Shown: positions 1-11,484, numbered from the stretch's first letter. The stretch: 64,000 nucleotides of DNA from Physcomitrium patens (GCF_000002425.4 NC_037256.1:931169-995168), one strand, 5' to 3'. The notes: generated by a model not told the origin, from the sequence alone. Numbers and translations: made by a program.

Positions 1-1271
1 ATAGTTTTTTTTTTAATATTTAAATTTAATCGAATAAAATAATCTTTCTATAATTCAATATGCATGGTGGATAAAAAAATTATTACCTAATTAAAGAAAT
101 TATGTTATTTAAAGTTACTTAAAATTTTGTTCTTTTTTGATACTACAACATTCTATTGAATAATTATTTTGGACCTTGAGTACATTAAAGTGATATTACT
201 CCTTTTTAATACAACATCAAATTGTAGTTAATGGATGCTGCTTTTAAGCAATATCATTAAAAGTTTTATTTACAAAATACAATTGAAAAAATGAGCAAAA
301 AAAAGTAGATATTTAGAAGGTTTATTTGTTGATATTAATATGATAGTTGGAAATTGCCTAGATTGATATGCTTTGATTCATATGCTTGCATGAAAAATTG
401 CAAATTAATTTTAGTACACAAGTTGGTTCACTAGTTTTTCTAAAGAAATTCAATATAACATGGATGAAGATATCATCAACAATAAGGTTCTAAATTTCAT
501 CTAATAATTATATGTATGCAAACCAATATCAATGGAAGTCCTTCTCAAATCTACTGTAAAAGCTTTAATAAGACATAAACAATTATTTGATGACAAATTG
601 TTGGCATGTGCTGCAACCAAAGAGGTTGAAGATGAAGAAGAAGATCTAGAAGCCTAATCTAAGCAAAAGGTGCCAAAAAAATTAAAATAAAATAAAATAC
701 TTTCTATGTTGTGATCAAGTACCTTGATATAACAAAGCCTATACATTTTCTTAAACATATATAGTGCTAAAAAGCTTCTAGTAGAAGTTGCATTTCTCAT
801 ATTTTTTGCAAAAAATATTAAATTTTTAGTTACAATAGAATTGATTATGTATTATATAGTGGATATTTTGGCAAAAGATTTAGAATTAAAATAGGTATTT
901 TTTCTCAATTTAAAAAAATATTATGGCATTTAAGATCAAAGTAGTTTCATTTGCAATAGGTATAATGGTATTTAGGATTGAAACACCTTTGTTTTGTTGC
1001 AACATCTAATTCTAAAAAAATATCATTGTTAGATGTTATAAATTCAATAATTCTATGAAGATTTATGTGTCTTTGGTCCTTAACTATATATAACTAAATA
1101 CTTAGCTGTATAAATTAATAAATTATATTTTTTTATTAGATATTAAGGAATAGAAATGTTAAATTATTGTTATAAAATAAACTTAGTAGAATCAAAACAT
1201 ATGATGCCATAGAAGTTATTGAGTTATCAAATATTAAATTGTAAAGAAATTATTTTCTATATCTCATATAT

Positions 1272-1294
1272 AAATAATAATAATAATAATAATA
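1272..1294. repeat. (TAA)n microsatellite
   Basis: A run of about seven TAA units is directly visible. Confidence 0.85.
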
Positions 1295-1419
1295 CAATCA
1301 ATTTTTATTTATCCATAAAATAGTTGACATTAATAAATTTACATATATATTTTTGTGTAATTTGTAAATTTTTTTCTCAATTGTATTATTTTATTTCAGC
1401 ACTAATAAGAGAAGACATA

Positions 1420-1421
<2 letters not shown>

Positions 1422-1453
<32 letters not shown>
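1422..1453. repeat. (AT)n microsatellite
   Basis: An uninterrupted TA dinucleotide run of about 32 bases. Confidence 0.9.
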
Positions 1454-1454
<1 letters not shown>

Positions 1455-2557
1455 TCCTTGTATTTTTGTATAAGTATAAACTTTAAAAAGAAACTTTTTG
1501 TACCAAAAATATCACTTAATGATCTTGAACAAATAAAAAAACTAAAAATAAATATGTATTACTTATGTTTAGATGAACGAGCATTTATATTGTTTATAAA
1601 TGCCAATGCTATTTTATAAATTAGAAGAAATTATCCTTTTATAAATTTATTATAAAATATACATATCATATTTATTTCATGAGCTCACTTTCTGAAAGTA
1701 TTGCATCTACTCAAAGATTAAAATTTACATTTAAAAATTAATTTAAAATTATAATTAAATCTTAAATTGAAATTTATTTCTTCTATGAGTTTTTATTCTT
1801 AACTTTTAATTTAAATATGGTAGAATAAAACATGTAGATTAACTTTTGAAGAAATATCTTTATTCTAATATAAATCAACAATGTAGTGATTGAACAAAAC
1901 TCTTCTTGTTGATTATATTATAATTATAATTTAATGAAAATTTCATAGATAAAACCTTAAAACATGAACTGTTTTATATTAATTTTTGTATAATTGTATA
2001 GACCAAAAAATTTGTAAAGCTAATAATTAGCTCATTTATAAGCTAATTATTTAGGAGCTAATAATATCAATTAATTTCTTTATTTTTTATTATATCACAA
2101 TCTTCTTATGAAATATAGAATAAAATAATTATTTTTTTAATATAAATTATTAACCAATAATCTTAATACTTGATAATATACATTGTAATCTTAAATTCAA
2201 GAAACGAATTTATAAAAACTATTAGATACACAACATCTTTTCTAAAGTGAAAAAAGTTTTTTATGGTTCATTTGTGGTTTTTTATTCTTATGTAATAATA
2301 TGATTAAGAAAATATTAATACCTTTGCCAAAGACTATTGAACATATAAATTCTTACTACATAGATTTGTAATTTAAGTAAATTTTTAAGAAAGATATTCT
2401 AATCTATCTATGTAATTTTTAAGCCAATTTTTTATCTTGTCAAATTATATAAATTTTTAAAATTTGTGATACACCATTATTGATTTCTAATAAGTTCAAA
2501 ACTTTTGCTTTAAATTTTTTATTTTTATTCTAAACTTCTAAAAAAAATAATTATCAT

Positions 2558-2561
<4 letters not shown>

Positions 2562-2642
<81 letters not shown>

Positions 2643-2652
2643 TATATATATA
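2562..2652. repeat. (AT)n microsatellite with short (CA)n
   Basis: This is the longest TA run of the window, about 70 bases, followed by a short ACACACA segment and another TA run. It is likely to be length-polymorphic. Confidence 0.9.
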
Positions 2653-3264
2653 ATTTTTTTTTATCATCTATGAATATAGAAAAAAATATAATTATATTTT
2701 TCTTAATAATTTTTTTCTATTATAAATAGATAAAAAATAGATTTTTTTAAATCTAATTTTTATATATCCTATTTTATTCCATATATAATGGATTTTTATA
2801 CATTTTTCTAACTTGATTTCATTATAATTCTAAAAATATTTATATCAAAGTATGCATATATATACATATTGTGGTAATAATCCAATGTTTATTTTGTTAC
2901 ATAAAACTTTATATTTAAAATATGACCATTAGTTCATTTTTAACTTCAATATACATATTTAATCATCAAGTAAGATTTTACTCCTATTTTTTTCTTATCA
3001 ATTCAACTCAATTAAATTAATATTTAAGAAAAATTATAATCTTTTATAGCCTTTAATTTAAAATTTTATATTGTTAATTTTTTTATTTATTTTAAATAGT
3101 ACTTGTATATTAAATTTTTAATGCATAAGTTAAACTCTTATACAATAAGAAAATCCAAATAATCACATTACTTAAATTATGCAAGTTTAAACATATTTTT
3201 TAAAAAACTGTTATAAATACAAATTTCTTTCTAATAGGATTTTTTATAAGAGAATTGCAATTAA

Positions 3265-3970
3265 TGTCACGGACATACATATTTATCTTGATAATTATCT
3301 AGATAATAAGAATGGGTAGAAGTAAGTCAAACTAGATAAATATGATAATATCTTGTGGAAAGCTTTTTAGAAGCTTCAGAAATGTTGCTTTGATTTATAC
3401 ATGTCTATAGGTGATTGGTAGGTTGAAAACATGGCCAATAAAGAGGCCACATGTCAATATGTTGACCACTTGTAGTACAAGTTGGACATATGGCTCACAC
3501 CTAGGAAACTTGCTTTGCAAATTAAACATATGTCCAACAAGTTAGACGCGTATTAGAATTCCTATAGCATGTCACCACATAGTTTTTAGTTAAGTAGTAT
3601 ATATAGAGGCAAGAGTGAGGCCTTCTTTATTCTTGTCAACTCCTTTCTTGCTTTTAGTCTAGTTTCAAGAGTCTTCTATTTTTTTAGACTTTGGCAATAG
3701 CCATTCCAGTTCTTCCTTGAATATACATACTTTCTTCTATTTTGTAACTTTCCTTTTGATGCACATTTGATAAGTTTATGTATCTTCTTCTAGTTTTTAT
3801 CTTTGATAAATTGACAAGTGTACATATATAATATCAAAGCTTTATCCTTTCTTGATTAAGAGTCGATTATCTCTTTCTCTTGATAAGATATAAGCGTATT
3901 AGAAGTTACACATTATCCTCTTCTAAACTAATATTGTTTTTAGAATTATTTTTTTCCTGATTCTTGACTA
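3265..3970 (+). repeat. 5' LTR of element A
   Basis: It begins TGTCACGGACATAC and matches the LTR starts at 8775, 45828, 56091 and 63318 in this window. The end is placed by alignment with the B and F LTRs (about 706 bases), which puts a degenerate primer-binding site just after 3970. Confidence 0.75.
3598..3605 (+). promoter_or_regulatory. LTR TATA box
   Basis: TATATATA is followed by the segment AGAGGCAAGAGTGAGGCC. The same TATA plus GGCAAGAGTGAAGCC-like block recurs in the other LTRs of this family (28123, 46977, 56413, 63641, and reversed at 19940). Conservation in otherwise diverged LTRs fits the core promoter and start region of the element. Confidence 0.6.
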
Positions 3971-3984
3971 TTGTATTATGTGAG
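3971..3984 (+). other. Degenerate primer-binding site, element A
   Basis: TTGTATTATGTGAG lies where B and F carry TTGATATTAGAGG, itself a decayed form of the initiator-Met-tRNA site TGGTATCAGAG used by many plant LTR elements. The match in A alone is weak; its position makes the call. Confidence 0.4.
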
Positions 3985-3992
3985 AATAGACA

Positions 3993-4020
3993 TTTTTTTT
4001 TTTTTTTTTTTTTTTTTTTT
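3993..4020 (+). repeat. Poly(T) run of 28
   Basis: A homopolymer T run in the untranslated leader between the LTR and the gag start. Confidence 0.9.
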
Positions 4021-4031
4021 ATTGTATTAGC

Positions 4032-5000
4032 ATGGCAGAGCTTGGTGAAATGAAGAGTGCAATGGCCCAAATGCAAGAACAAATAAGAGAGTTAATGCTT
4101 GCGATGCATTAACTCACTCTACCACTACAAGGAGCAAGAAGATTATCAAGCAATGAAGATATAGAGATGATTGGAGTTGCTTCAATATCTACACCAAGCC
4201 ATATTACTGCTTCTATAATGGAACATCATTCAAGTTTCAAGCAACCAAAAATTAGATTGCCTAAGAAGTTTGATGGCATAAGATCTAAGTTTTCATGATT
4301 CATCAATCAAGTACAACTGGTAATTGAATTAGAACCTCAAAGTTATCCAATTCAAAGATCACAAGTCAGGTTTATTGAAACACTACTTTTAGATTTTGCT
4401 TTATCATAGTTTTCATCATTCCTTGAATGACATGATGCAATATTGGATAATTTGGAAGCATTTTTAGCAGATTTTTTTATTTATATATAAAGAATATGAT
4501 GCAATCCATATTGTAATCAATAAGATTTGTAACTTGCGACATGACAATCGATCAATGACATTATATGCTTCACAATTTTGACAATTAGCGATAGATATCA
4601 AGTTGGATGATGCAGTATTTAGTAGCCAATTTTTTTATGGATTACAATATGAAGTAAAGAAATTGATGCTCAATTTACTTAATCTTTAGACATTGAGTCA
4701 AATAATTGAGTTTTCTATGAAATGTGATAATTGACTTTTTGAATTTTAATCTGAGAATCACACAAAAAAACCTCAATGTTATTACAATTCAATGATGATA
4801 CTAATGACTTTTCAATCTAAACATTTGAAAGTAAAAGATATGCAAATTGATGCAATATGTTTTAAACTTCTTACCAAACAAAAAAAGACTCACTGTCATC
4901 AAGAAAGAACTATGTTTATATTATAGAGAAACTAAGCACACTACTCAATATTGTCCAAAGAAACGACACAACTACAAAATGATGAGTATTACTGTTAAAG
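4032..5000 (+). pseudogene. gag: gag fossil of element A
   Basis: The frame starts at an ATG at 4032 with a short coiled-coil-like N-terminus. It continues through a capsid-type region whose sense (near KIRLPKKFDGIRSKF) is typical of plant chromovirus Gag. Near 4913-4955 sits a CCHC zinc knuckle reading CLYYRETKHTTQYC, in which the second cysteine has become tyrosine. Stops begin after 26 codons and recur. In an active element this protein would form the virus-like particle and package RNA in the cytoplasm. Confidence 0.8.
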
Positions 5001-5040
5001 ATTAAAATATGTCAAAAAACAAATTTATCAAGCTACAATA

Positions 5041-6540
5041 GGGACCGTGCCATTGCAATCTTGTACAATTTTTAATGAAGGTCCTATTTTTTCCTCAAAA
5101 TCTTCTCTTTTTTTTATAATAGATGTGCATTTAGGATCTAATAATCATAAAGCCTCTGTCTTAATCGATTCAGGAGCCTCAACTTCTTTTTTAGATGAAG
5201 AATTTGTTAAAAGTCATAATATATAGTTAATACAAAAAATTAAACTCGTACACATAGAAATCATAGACTGTCATCTATTATCTTTTAGAGATATTATTCA
5301 TGAAACACTTCCTATAGGTATAGTAATAAATGGTCATAATAGTTGTATAATTTTAAATATAATTAGATCCTCCTCTAATCTAATCATTTTAAATTTATTG
5401 TGGCTAGAATAGTATAATCTTGTGATAGATTGGATTTCTTATAAACTTGATTTCTTTTCAAACATCATTAAGAGTTTTTCTAATCTAATAAAAAGCCATG
5501 AGTCAAATATAGTCAAATATATACTTATAGGTGCAAAAGCTTTTTTGCATATTACAAAAAAAGAATCATCTTTTATTATTTATGCCACACTCATTTTAAA
5601 TGATGGAAAGATTTTAAGTAAAATTTCAAGTCAATATCAAGATTTTCAAGATATTTTTGAGAAGAAAAATATATATATTCTCTCAAAGCATTGTCTATAT
5701 GATTGTTCAATCGATCTTAAAGAAGGAAATCAGCCGCCATATGATCTAATCTATAGTTTATCACAAAATGAGTTGGCTAAACTCAAGAAGTATATTGATA
5801 CATTCATACACCATTCAAAATGTCTTGCAGGAGCTCTTATCTTATTTGTAAAAAAAAAAGATAGATCATTGCAAATCTGTGTAGATTATCGAGGACTCAA
5901 CAAGATTACCATCAAGAATAAATATCCTCTGTCTTTGATATCTAGACTTTTTAATCAATTAAATTAAGCTAAGATCTATATAAAAATAGATCTACGAGGA
6001 GCATACAATTTGGTCCGCATTAAAGAAGGAGATGAATGGAAGATTACATTTTGAATAAGGTATGGGTACTTTGAATATAATGTCATGCCTTTTGGATTCT
6101 TCAATGCACCAATTACTTTTCAACATCTTATGAATGATGTTTTTTGTGAGTTTTTAGATAATTTTGTTATCTATTATTGATACGACATTTTAATCTACTC
6201 TAAGAATGCAGAAGAATATGAAGTTCATGTTTGTTAAATGTTATAAAAATTTATAGATGCAAGATTGTATGCCAAGATAGAAAAGTGTATTCCAAACTAT
6301 TCAAGTTGACTTCTTAGGATATATCATTTCAAAAAATGGTCTAGTAATGGATCTTAAAAAAATTTACTCAATAATAGACTGGAAGATTTCAAAAATAGTA
6401 AGAGATGTACAATATTTTTTGGAATTTTTCAATTATTATTAGATCTTCATTAAGAATTTTTTTTCAAGTTGTAGCACCACTTATACACTTAACTTATTAA
6501 GTCTAGCTCAAGTAGAATAAAGAAGCAAAAGCATCATTTG
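5041..6540 (+). pseudogene. pol: Protease and reverse transcriptase fossil of element A
   Basis: The aspartic protease signature LIDSGAS is intact at 5161-5181. A 181-codon open stretch (5422-5967) carries the protease-RT linker and the RT N-terminal motifs [22 protein letters not shown] then continues in fragments: [21 protein letters not shown]. The catalytic YxDD box near 6171-6189 reads YY-stop-YD, so the leucine codon is a stop and the first aspartate is tyrosine. Enzyme activity is excluded. Confidence 0.88.
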
Positions 6541-7010
6541 AAGCTTTGAAGAAATATTTTATTTTTACACTAATCTTGCATTGCATCAATTTTTTCAAAG
6601 CATTTTTTATGGAGATAGATGCATTTGACTTTGCCTTGAGTGCAATCTTATCACAAATAGGAGAAAATAACAAACTTCATCTAGTACATTTTTATTCAAG
6701 AAAATTTTCAGTAGTCGAGATTAATTATGAAATCCATGATAAGAAACTTCTTACAATTATAGATTCTTTTCAAGAATAGCATCACTATTTAGAAGTTACT
6801 TCAAGTCTAGTCATCATGTATATGGATCATAAGAACCTTGAGTATTTTATATTAGCACATGTTTTGAATCATCACTAGGCTTATTTGAACATGTCTTTAT
6901 CAAGATTTGAGTTCAATATTACTTATCAACTAGAAAAACAATAAGGTTTGTGTGATGCCATTTCTAAATATTTTTATCTTATATCAAAAGAAGGAAAAAC
7001 ATCTTTTGAC
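6541..7010 (+). pseudogene. pol: RNase H fossil of element A
   Basis: The Ty3-type RNase H starts near MEIDAFDFALSAILSQ (catalytic Asp present, from about 6609). It continues with FYSRKFS and the conserved Glu in EINYEIHDKKLL, and later YMDHKNLEYF carrying the third acidic residue. Stops follow at about 6777 and 6880. The domain degrades the RNA strand of the RNA-DNA hybrid in an active element. Confidence 0.82.
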
Positions 7011-7109
7011 TAACAAAAGATAATTTTACTGAAGCCAAAATAATTATATCTCTGAGCAATGAAATGAACATTGATTGTTGATTTGACTTTTTTCAAGTAG
7101 ATCCAAGAA

Positions 7110-8200
7110 AATATGTCCTCAAACCTTCTTATTCATGATATTAAAAATAATTCTTCTAAGTCTCAAGATACTTCTAAATTTGAATTTAAGAAGAACCTAC
7201 TTTACTTTGAAGGATGCTTATATGTTCCAGAAAGAGTAGCATCATTACATGCTCTTGAAACTTGTCATAATTTTCTAAATTCTTCCTTGACAATACCTAT
7301 CACTATCGTGGATTACCAAAGGATATTATATTAGACAAAAGAACACAATTTTTATTGAGATTTTGGAAAACACTTTTCAAGATATTGAAGGTGGATATAA
7401 AACTATCTTTGGCTTTCTACCCTCAAATTAATGGACAAACAGAACGGGTAAACTAAGTTTTAGAGTAGTATTTGAGGTATACTATTAACTATCAATAAGA
7501 TGATTCGACAACTCTTTTGCCATTGGGAGAGTTTACTTATAATAATTTGGTACATTCTTCTATTCAACAAACATCTTTCTTTACCAATTATGATTATCAT
7601 CCATGATTTGACACTTTTGACTTTTCAAAAGTTGATAATCTTGTAATAGAAGATGTGGAAAATCAATTGTCAAAGCTACATGCAACAATGAAGGCACAAT
7701 TAAAAGAAGCTCAAGAACAACAAAAAGTCAATGTAGATGTCTAAAACAAGGAATAATCTCAATTCCATATAGGAAATAAGATATGATTACTTATTTTTAA
7801 TATTAAAACTATTTGTTCTTGTGATAAGCTAGATTGTTGAAGGCTTGGACCATTTTCCATTTGAGAACAGATCAAAATATTTGCTTATCAATTATACCTA
7901 CCAAAGTCTATAAAAATTCATCCTATGTTCCATGTGTCTTTACTTGAGCCATACAAGTTAATGGATATACAAGGAAGGAGACAAATGCCACCACCTTCTA
8001 TAGAAATGGACAATAATGAAGAATTTCAAATGGAAGAAGTCTTAGATTCAAGGTGGCACCAAAATAAGTTAGAATATCTGGTATATTAGCATGGATATGA
8101 CATTAATGGACGCATATAGAAGCCATCCAAGAATCTAGCAAATGCATCAACTAAAGTTAAAGCTTTTCATCAATGACATCCATCAAAAGCGAGATGAAGA
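7110..8200 (+). pseudogene. pol: Integrase and chromodomain fossil of element A
   Basis: The N-terminal part (7113-7300) ends at ETCHNF, the start of the HHCC zinc region. The sequence then jumps to the segment before the second catalytic Asp (ILDKRTQF, about 7330), so the zinc region and first catalytic Asp are deleted. The Glu motif GQTERVN (about 7435), a C-terminal block with FHVSLLEPYK, and a chromodomain at about 8026-8190 (EEVLDSRWHQNKLEYLV) follow. The chromodomain normally targets integration to marked heterochromatin. Stops and frame changes are frequent. Confidence 0.87.
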
Positions 8201-8296
8201 GTTAAAAAATTCTTTGCTATAAAGCAAAGCAAGTCCAATGGAGATTTTCATTCTATCTTGTATCAATATTTCTTTGGATTGTTTAGTGCTTAGGAG

Positions 8297-8760
8297 ATGG
8301 AGAACCAACAACCAACAAATTGAACTCAAGAGCTATCATTTGTTGAGTTACCAGATAAGACATTGCAACTATCACAACCTTTGAGATGACAAAATTAAGA
8401 TGAAGATCCTCAAGAATAATATGTTCTTCCTTGAATAGATTGCAAGATACAATGTGCTTGGTACCATGACTTTGGAAGGGACTCTTAGTGTTTAATGATA
8501 CTTTAGGAGGTAGAAACCACTCATGATGGTATTACTAATATTTTGTTTAAAAGAAGTTATGAAGGCCTTAATAATGATCAAATATCAGGGTGGTCTTCTT
8601 ACCATAATATGAAATATTATGAAGGGACCTATCAAGATAGTTGAAAGGACCTATCAACTACCTTTGAATGGAATAAAGATTAGAATACATGGCAAATATA
8701 GTTCGGTGTATCTTGGACTTCATCAACATGTAACCACTATTCCTCATGGAACTCGTCACT
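8297..8760 (+). pseudogene. Third open frame downstream of chromodomain, element A
   Basis: After the chromodomain an ATG starts MENQQP and a frame of about 130-150 codons can be followed with interspersed TGA, TAG and TAA stops. Readable blocks are LPDKTLQLSQPLR, WYHDFGRDS and SYEGLNNDQISGWSS. The same frame and blocks recur in F (61517-61939) and B (from 32528), with the start in the same place. I do not recognise a domain family. It could be an accessory protein of this chromovirus lineage, or a former extension of Pol. It is distinct from the chromodomain. Confidence 0.6.
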
Positions 8761-8774
8761 AGAAGCAAGGATAA
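8761..8774 (+). other. Polypurine tract, element A
   Basis: AGAAGCAAGGATAA directly precedes the 3' LTR. The equivalent tracts in B (GAAGGAGAGATAA) and F (GAAAGAGAGGTAA) are cleaner. This is the expected plus-strand priming site. Confidence 0.6.
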
Positions 8775-8896
8775 TTTCATGGACATACATATTTATCTTG
8801 ATAATTATCTAAATAATAAGAATAAGTAAAAGTAAGTCAAACTAGATAAATATGATAATATCATGTAGAAAGCTTTCTAGAAGCTTTATGAATAAT
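8775..8896 (+). repeat. Truncated 3' LTR of element A
   Basis: It matches the first about 120 bases of the 5' LTR, then diverges abruptly near 8896. Confidence 0.8.
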
Positions 8897-9855
8897 ATAA
8901 ATTTTATCTTTGATATGTGTATGAATATAATTTAGAATAAAATTAATAATCAAAAAGTCAAATTGCCTTATTATCCTAAAAACTAAAAATTAAACTTTAT
9001 TATATTTTGTAGATAATATATTAATTATATATCTATTCATTATATATAATTGTATGTATTGTGATTATGTGACATATATATTTTTTTAATATAATAAATA
9101 TTATATTAAAATTTAATAACATAAATTAAAATAATTTATTTCTAAATAATTAACATGTCATTTATTAAATATATTTATTTTACAAACTATGATAGATACA
9201 TATATAATTTTCTAAAACATTAAATTACCTTATAATGCTTACATTTCATAAAATTTCTAAAATATGAACATGTCTATTTCTACAAATATGTTTCTAAAAT
9301 ATTTGCATATTTGATGTTTACATAAATCTAAATTGATATCACATGTACTTTGCTTCAATATATCATATTTTTAGGACATTGTTCAATTGACCCATCCTTT
9401 TGCTAAATCAATCCATCTAAACAAGAATCACACATTTGGGATTTAACATCTTCTTGTAAATCAAGCAAAGTTATGAAAGTAGAGCCCACAAAGCACCTCT
9501 ATCACAGCTAACTACCAAAGCCTACTCACAAAACAATGAAACTGGACACACATTCCTCCAATCTATCCTATTATACACCCTCCACCCTCAGCACACTAAT
9601 TCTTCAGCTCATTTATCATGTAATGCATCAATTTAATAAAAGAGTGGGTCAATTTTTAAAAATTCCTATTTTTAACACTCTCCTTTACTACAATGTTTTA
9701 GCTCAAATTATCAAATGTTTCAAAATGATAAAGAATCAAGTAGTGGTTGAAAAATCAGTCATATATTTATAAAAATGAAAATGAAATCTTCACATTTAAG
9801 TTTCTTAAAAAGAAAAAATGAAAAATAAAAAATAAAAAAATACAGATATAGAGGC
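8897..9855. other. Intergenic, no gene seen
   Basis: AT-rich sequence between element A and the gene island. Short open frames near 9536-9772 have no coding character that I can support. Confidence 0.55.
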
Positions 9856-9861
9856 TTTATT
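9856..9861 (-). terminator. Candidate poly(A) signal (AATAAA)
   Basis: TTTATT on the plus strand, that is AATAAA on the minus strand, followed by an AT-rich tract. It lies about 820 bases downstream of the minus-strand stop codon at 10684. A second AATAAA on the minus strand at 10149-10154 would give a shorter 3' UTR. Confidence 0.4.
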
Positions 9862-10683
9862 TTTTCTTTTTTTAATATAAGAACCCTTCGAATGAGAGCA
9901 AGTAAGACTTTGAAGGGGATTTAAGGCTTCAATTTACTATCTAAACTTGACCCCAGCCATGTGGTTTGAGTAAATCAATCTTAAAGCAATCGTTAGGAAA
10001 TTCATTCTTAAGATTGACCTCTGAGTCCATCAAACAGGCGGTTGAGCCTGCAAGGTTCTGTTCACAAAAGCGGTTCATCCCCCGATCATACTTCCAATGC
10101 TGATGGAAGTACCTGTTTGGCACCACACAACTGAAATACCTCTTAATATTTATTGATAGTTTCCATAAAAGCAAAGGTTCAAAACTGTAGTCCAGCGTCA
10201 GATAACGTGCATCGCAGGGTGTGAAGAGGAGATGGATTCATGCTTGCTAACAACTAGCCGATTCAGGTGGCCATGGCAGTTCATCGTTTGCAAGTTGGAA
10301 TGAGGTCCTGCGTTTAGATCGTCTCTATGCCGAGCATGATAAGTTTCTCCGAAGATATCGATGTGGTCTTTTGCTGAGAACTTCAACAATGGAATCTTAT
10401 GAATAAGAAAAAATCCCAAGTGAATTGATTCTAATCACTGCCCAACTCAAAGTCCAGTGATTACCCCGAATTCTCACATTTTGCGGCAGAAGGTTCAGAT
10501 ATGCAAGTATGATAATGTACCCGAAGTGTGTAAATTGTCCTTTATCAAATGTACAAGGCATGTCAAAAGACAAGCAGGTGTAAAGAGTAAGGCTAACCCA
10601 GCAGCCACGAGTGAGGAAGAAATTTCTGAAAAACATGGACCTACAAGTGTATTCTAGTTTCTACAACTACATTCCTACTTCGA
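9862..10683 (-). other. Probable 3' UTR of the 10684-11484 gene
   Basis: GC content stays clearly above that of the flanking DNA through this stretch, yet no frame gives a convincing protein. The position directly after the stop codon, with poly(A) signals at both 10149 and 9856, fits a 3' UTR. Confidence 0.4.
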
Positions 10684-11484
10684 CTAACTTGACTTTCGAG
10701 ATTTTCTAGAACTTGAAAAGCTCAGCCCTGAGAAGAATCCGTTGAAGAAAGACTTCTTTTTGGGGCCGCGCAAAATGCTCTCGAGTCCCTTATTCCTGCT
10801 TGAGTAAGTTGTGTTGAGTCTGCTCAAGGCGGCTGGGTCGCCTGCATGCCATGAGTGTGGCGCTTTATTCTGAACCTTAGGCGCAGCCGGTCCGCGAGAA
10901 AGAGGAGCTGCAGCAGGCAGTTGCTCTGTCTCTTCCCATAACGCCAAGCTCTCTACGCTCACTTCCTTCTCCAGCTCGCGACGGAAGCTGTGCCCCATGG
11001 CAAAATTGTCGCGCTGGTCGTCCTCGTCCACCGTCGGCTCCACGTGAAACTTCTTGCGCAGCTCGCGTCGCAGGGCGAGATCCGTACAGCAGGCCGTGCT
11101 GTGTCGCGCTGGAGTAAAATCAGCGTTAGATCGGCTGAGTTCTGTCAGTAGGAAGCTATCGTCACCTGAGATAATGGTTCCGGTGCGACTGGTCCGGGTG
11201 CTTGCTGTGAACACCGACGCGTCCGCGATTGAGCTGCTGTGGTCCTCTGAACTGGTGGCCGTCGCAGTGCTAAAGCTCTCCAGCTCCGGCGCATCAAAAG
11301 AAGTCTTTGATGGCTGCACTTTTCTGTAGCCATTCTGAAACCGTCGCGCGATAAAGCTCCCGCGAAATCCAGACTTAGAAGTGGGCTCCTCAGCGCCCAT
11401 CCCAGGAAACGTCAACTTATACACTTCTGGCGTTGTCCTCGTCTCGCGAAGCGCCGTCTGAGGTATCATCACTCTTCCAGGCAT
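10684..11484 (-). CDS. Uncharacterised 266-aa disordered basic/serine-rich protein
   Basis: I do not recognise this protein. The first in-frame ATG (11484) follows ACC, a good plant start context, and the frame upstream closes at a TAG about 14 codons earlier. The protein starts MPGRVMIPQTALRETRTTPE. The middle is rich in Ser and Thr and probably disordered (about residues 60-120). A charged segment with RRELRKKFHVEP lies around residue 140, and a second RRELEKEVSVESLALWEE around 170, so the RREL-K-VE motif is used twice. The C-terminus is basic and aromatic (GPKKKSFFNGFFSGLSF, then SRKSRKSS), which could be a nuclear or membrane-associating tail. There is no signal peptide or membrane span. 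High GC, clean frame, upstream promoter motifs and downstream poly(A) signals support a real single-exon gene. It may be lineage-specific. Confidence 0.72.
   Translation of the reverse strand: MPGRVMIPQTALRETRTTPEVYKLTFPGMGAEEPTSKSGFRGSFIARRFQNGYRKVQPSKTSFDAPELESFSTATATSSEDHSSSIADASVFTASTRTSRTGTIISGDDSFLLTELSRSNADFTPARHSTACCTDLALRRELRKKFHVEPTVDEDDQRDNFAMGHSFRRELEKEVSVESLALWEETEQLPAAAPLSRGPAAPKVQNKAPHSWHAGDPAALSRLNTTYSSRNKGLESILRGPKKKSFFNGFFSGLSFSSSRKSRKSS

Larger units (their letters stand above)
1..3264. other. AT-rich intergenic DNA, no gene seen
   Basis: I see no recognisable gene or element end. All frames are broken by frequent stops. The one stretch that looks slightly coding is a 41-codon open piece ending in an acidic tail near 545-656, which I could not assign. 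Simple repeats within it are listed separately. Confidence 0.6.
3265..8896 (+). mobile_element. Chromovirus copy A (Ty3/gypsy), decayed
   Basis: Order seen: 5' LTR, degenerate primer-binding site, gag with zinc knuckle, aspartic protease, reverse transcriptase, RNase H, integrase, chromodomain, a further open frame, a purine-rich tract, and the first about 120 bases of a 3' LTR. The order with RNase H before integrase and a chromodomain after it identifies a Ty3/gypsy chromovirus. Stops occur in every domain and the reverse transcriptase catalytic motif is destroyed, so the copy is dead. The 3' LTR stops matching the 5' LTR near 8896, so no target-site duplication can be read. Confidence 0.88.

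Noticed and set aside
545-656. Open piece ending in an acidic tail (EVEDEEEDLEA)
   Set aside because: Only about 37 codons before the stop, preceded by stops. No domain or recurrence in the window.
3827-3840. Primer-binding-site-like sequence AATATCAAAGC in element A, implying a 560-base LTR
   Set aside because: Alignment to the B and F LTRs shows that this lies inside the LTR. The 706-base LTR ending at 3970 fits all copies better.
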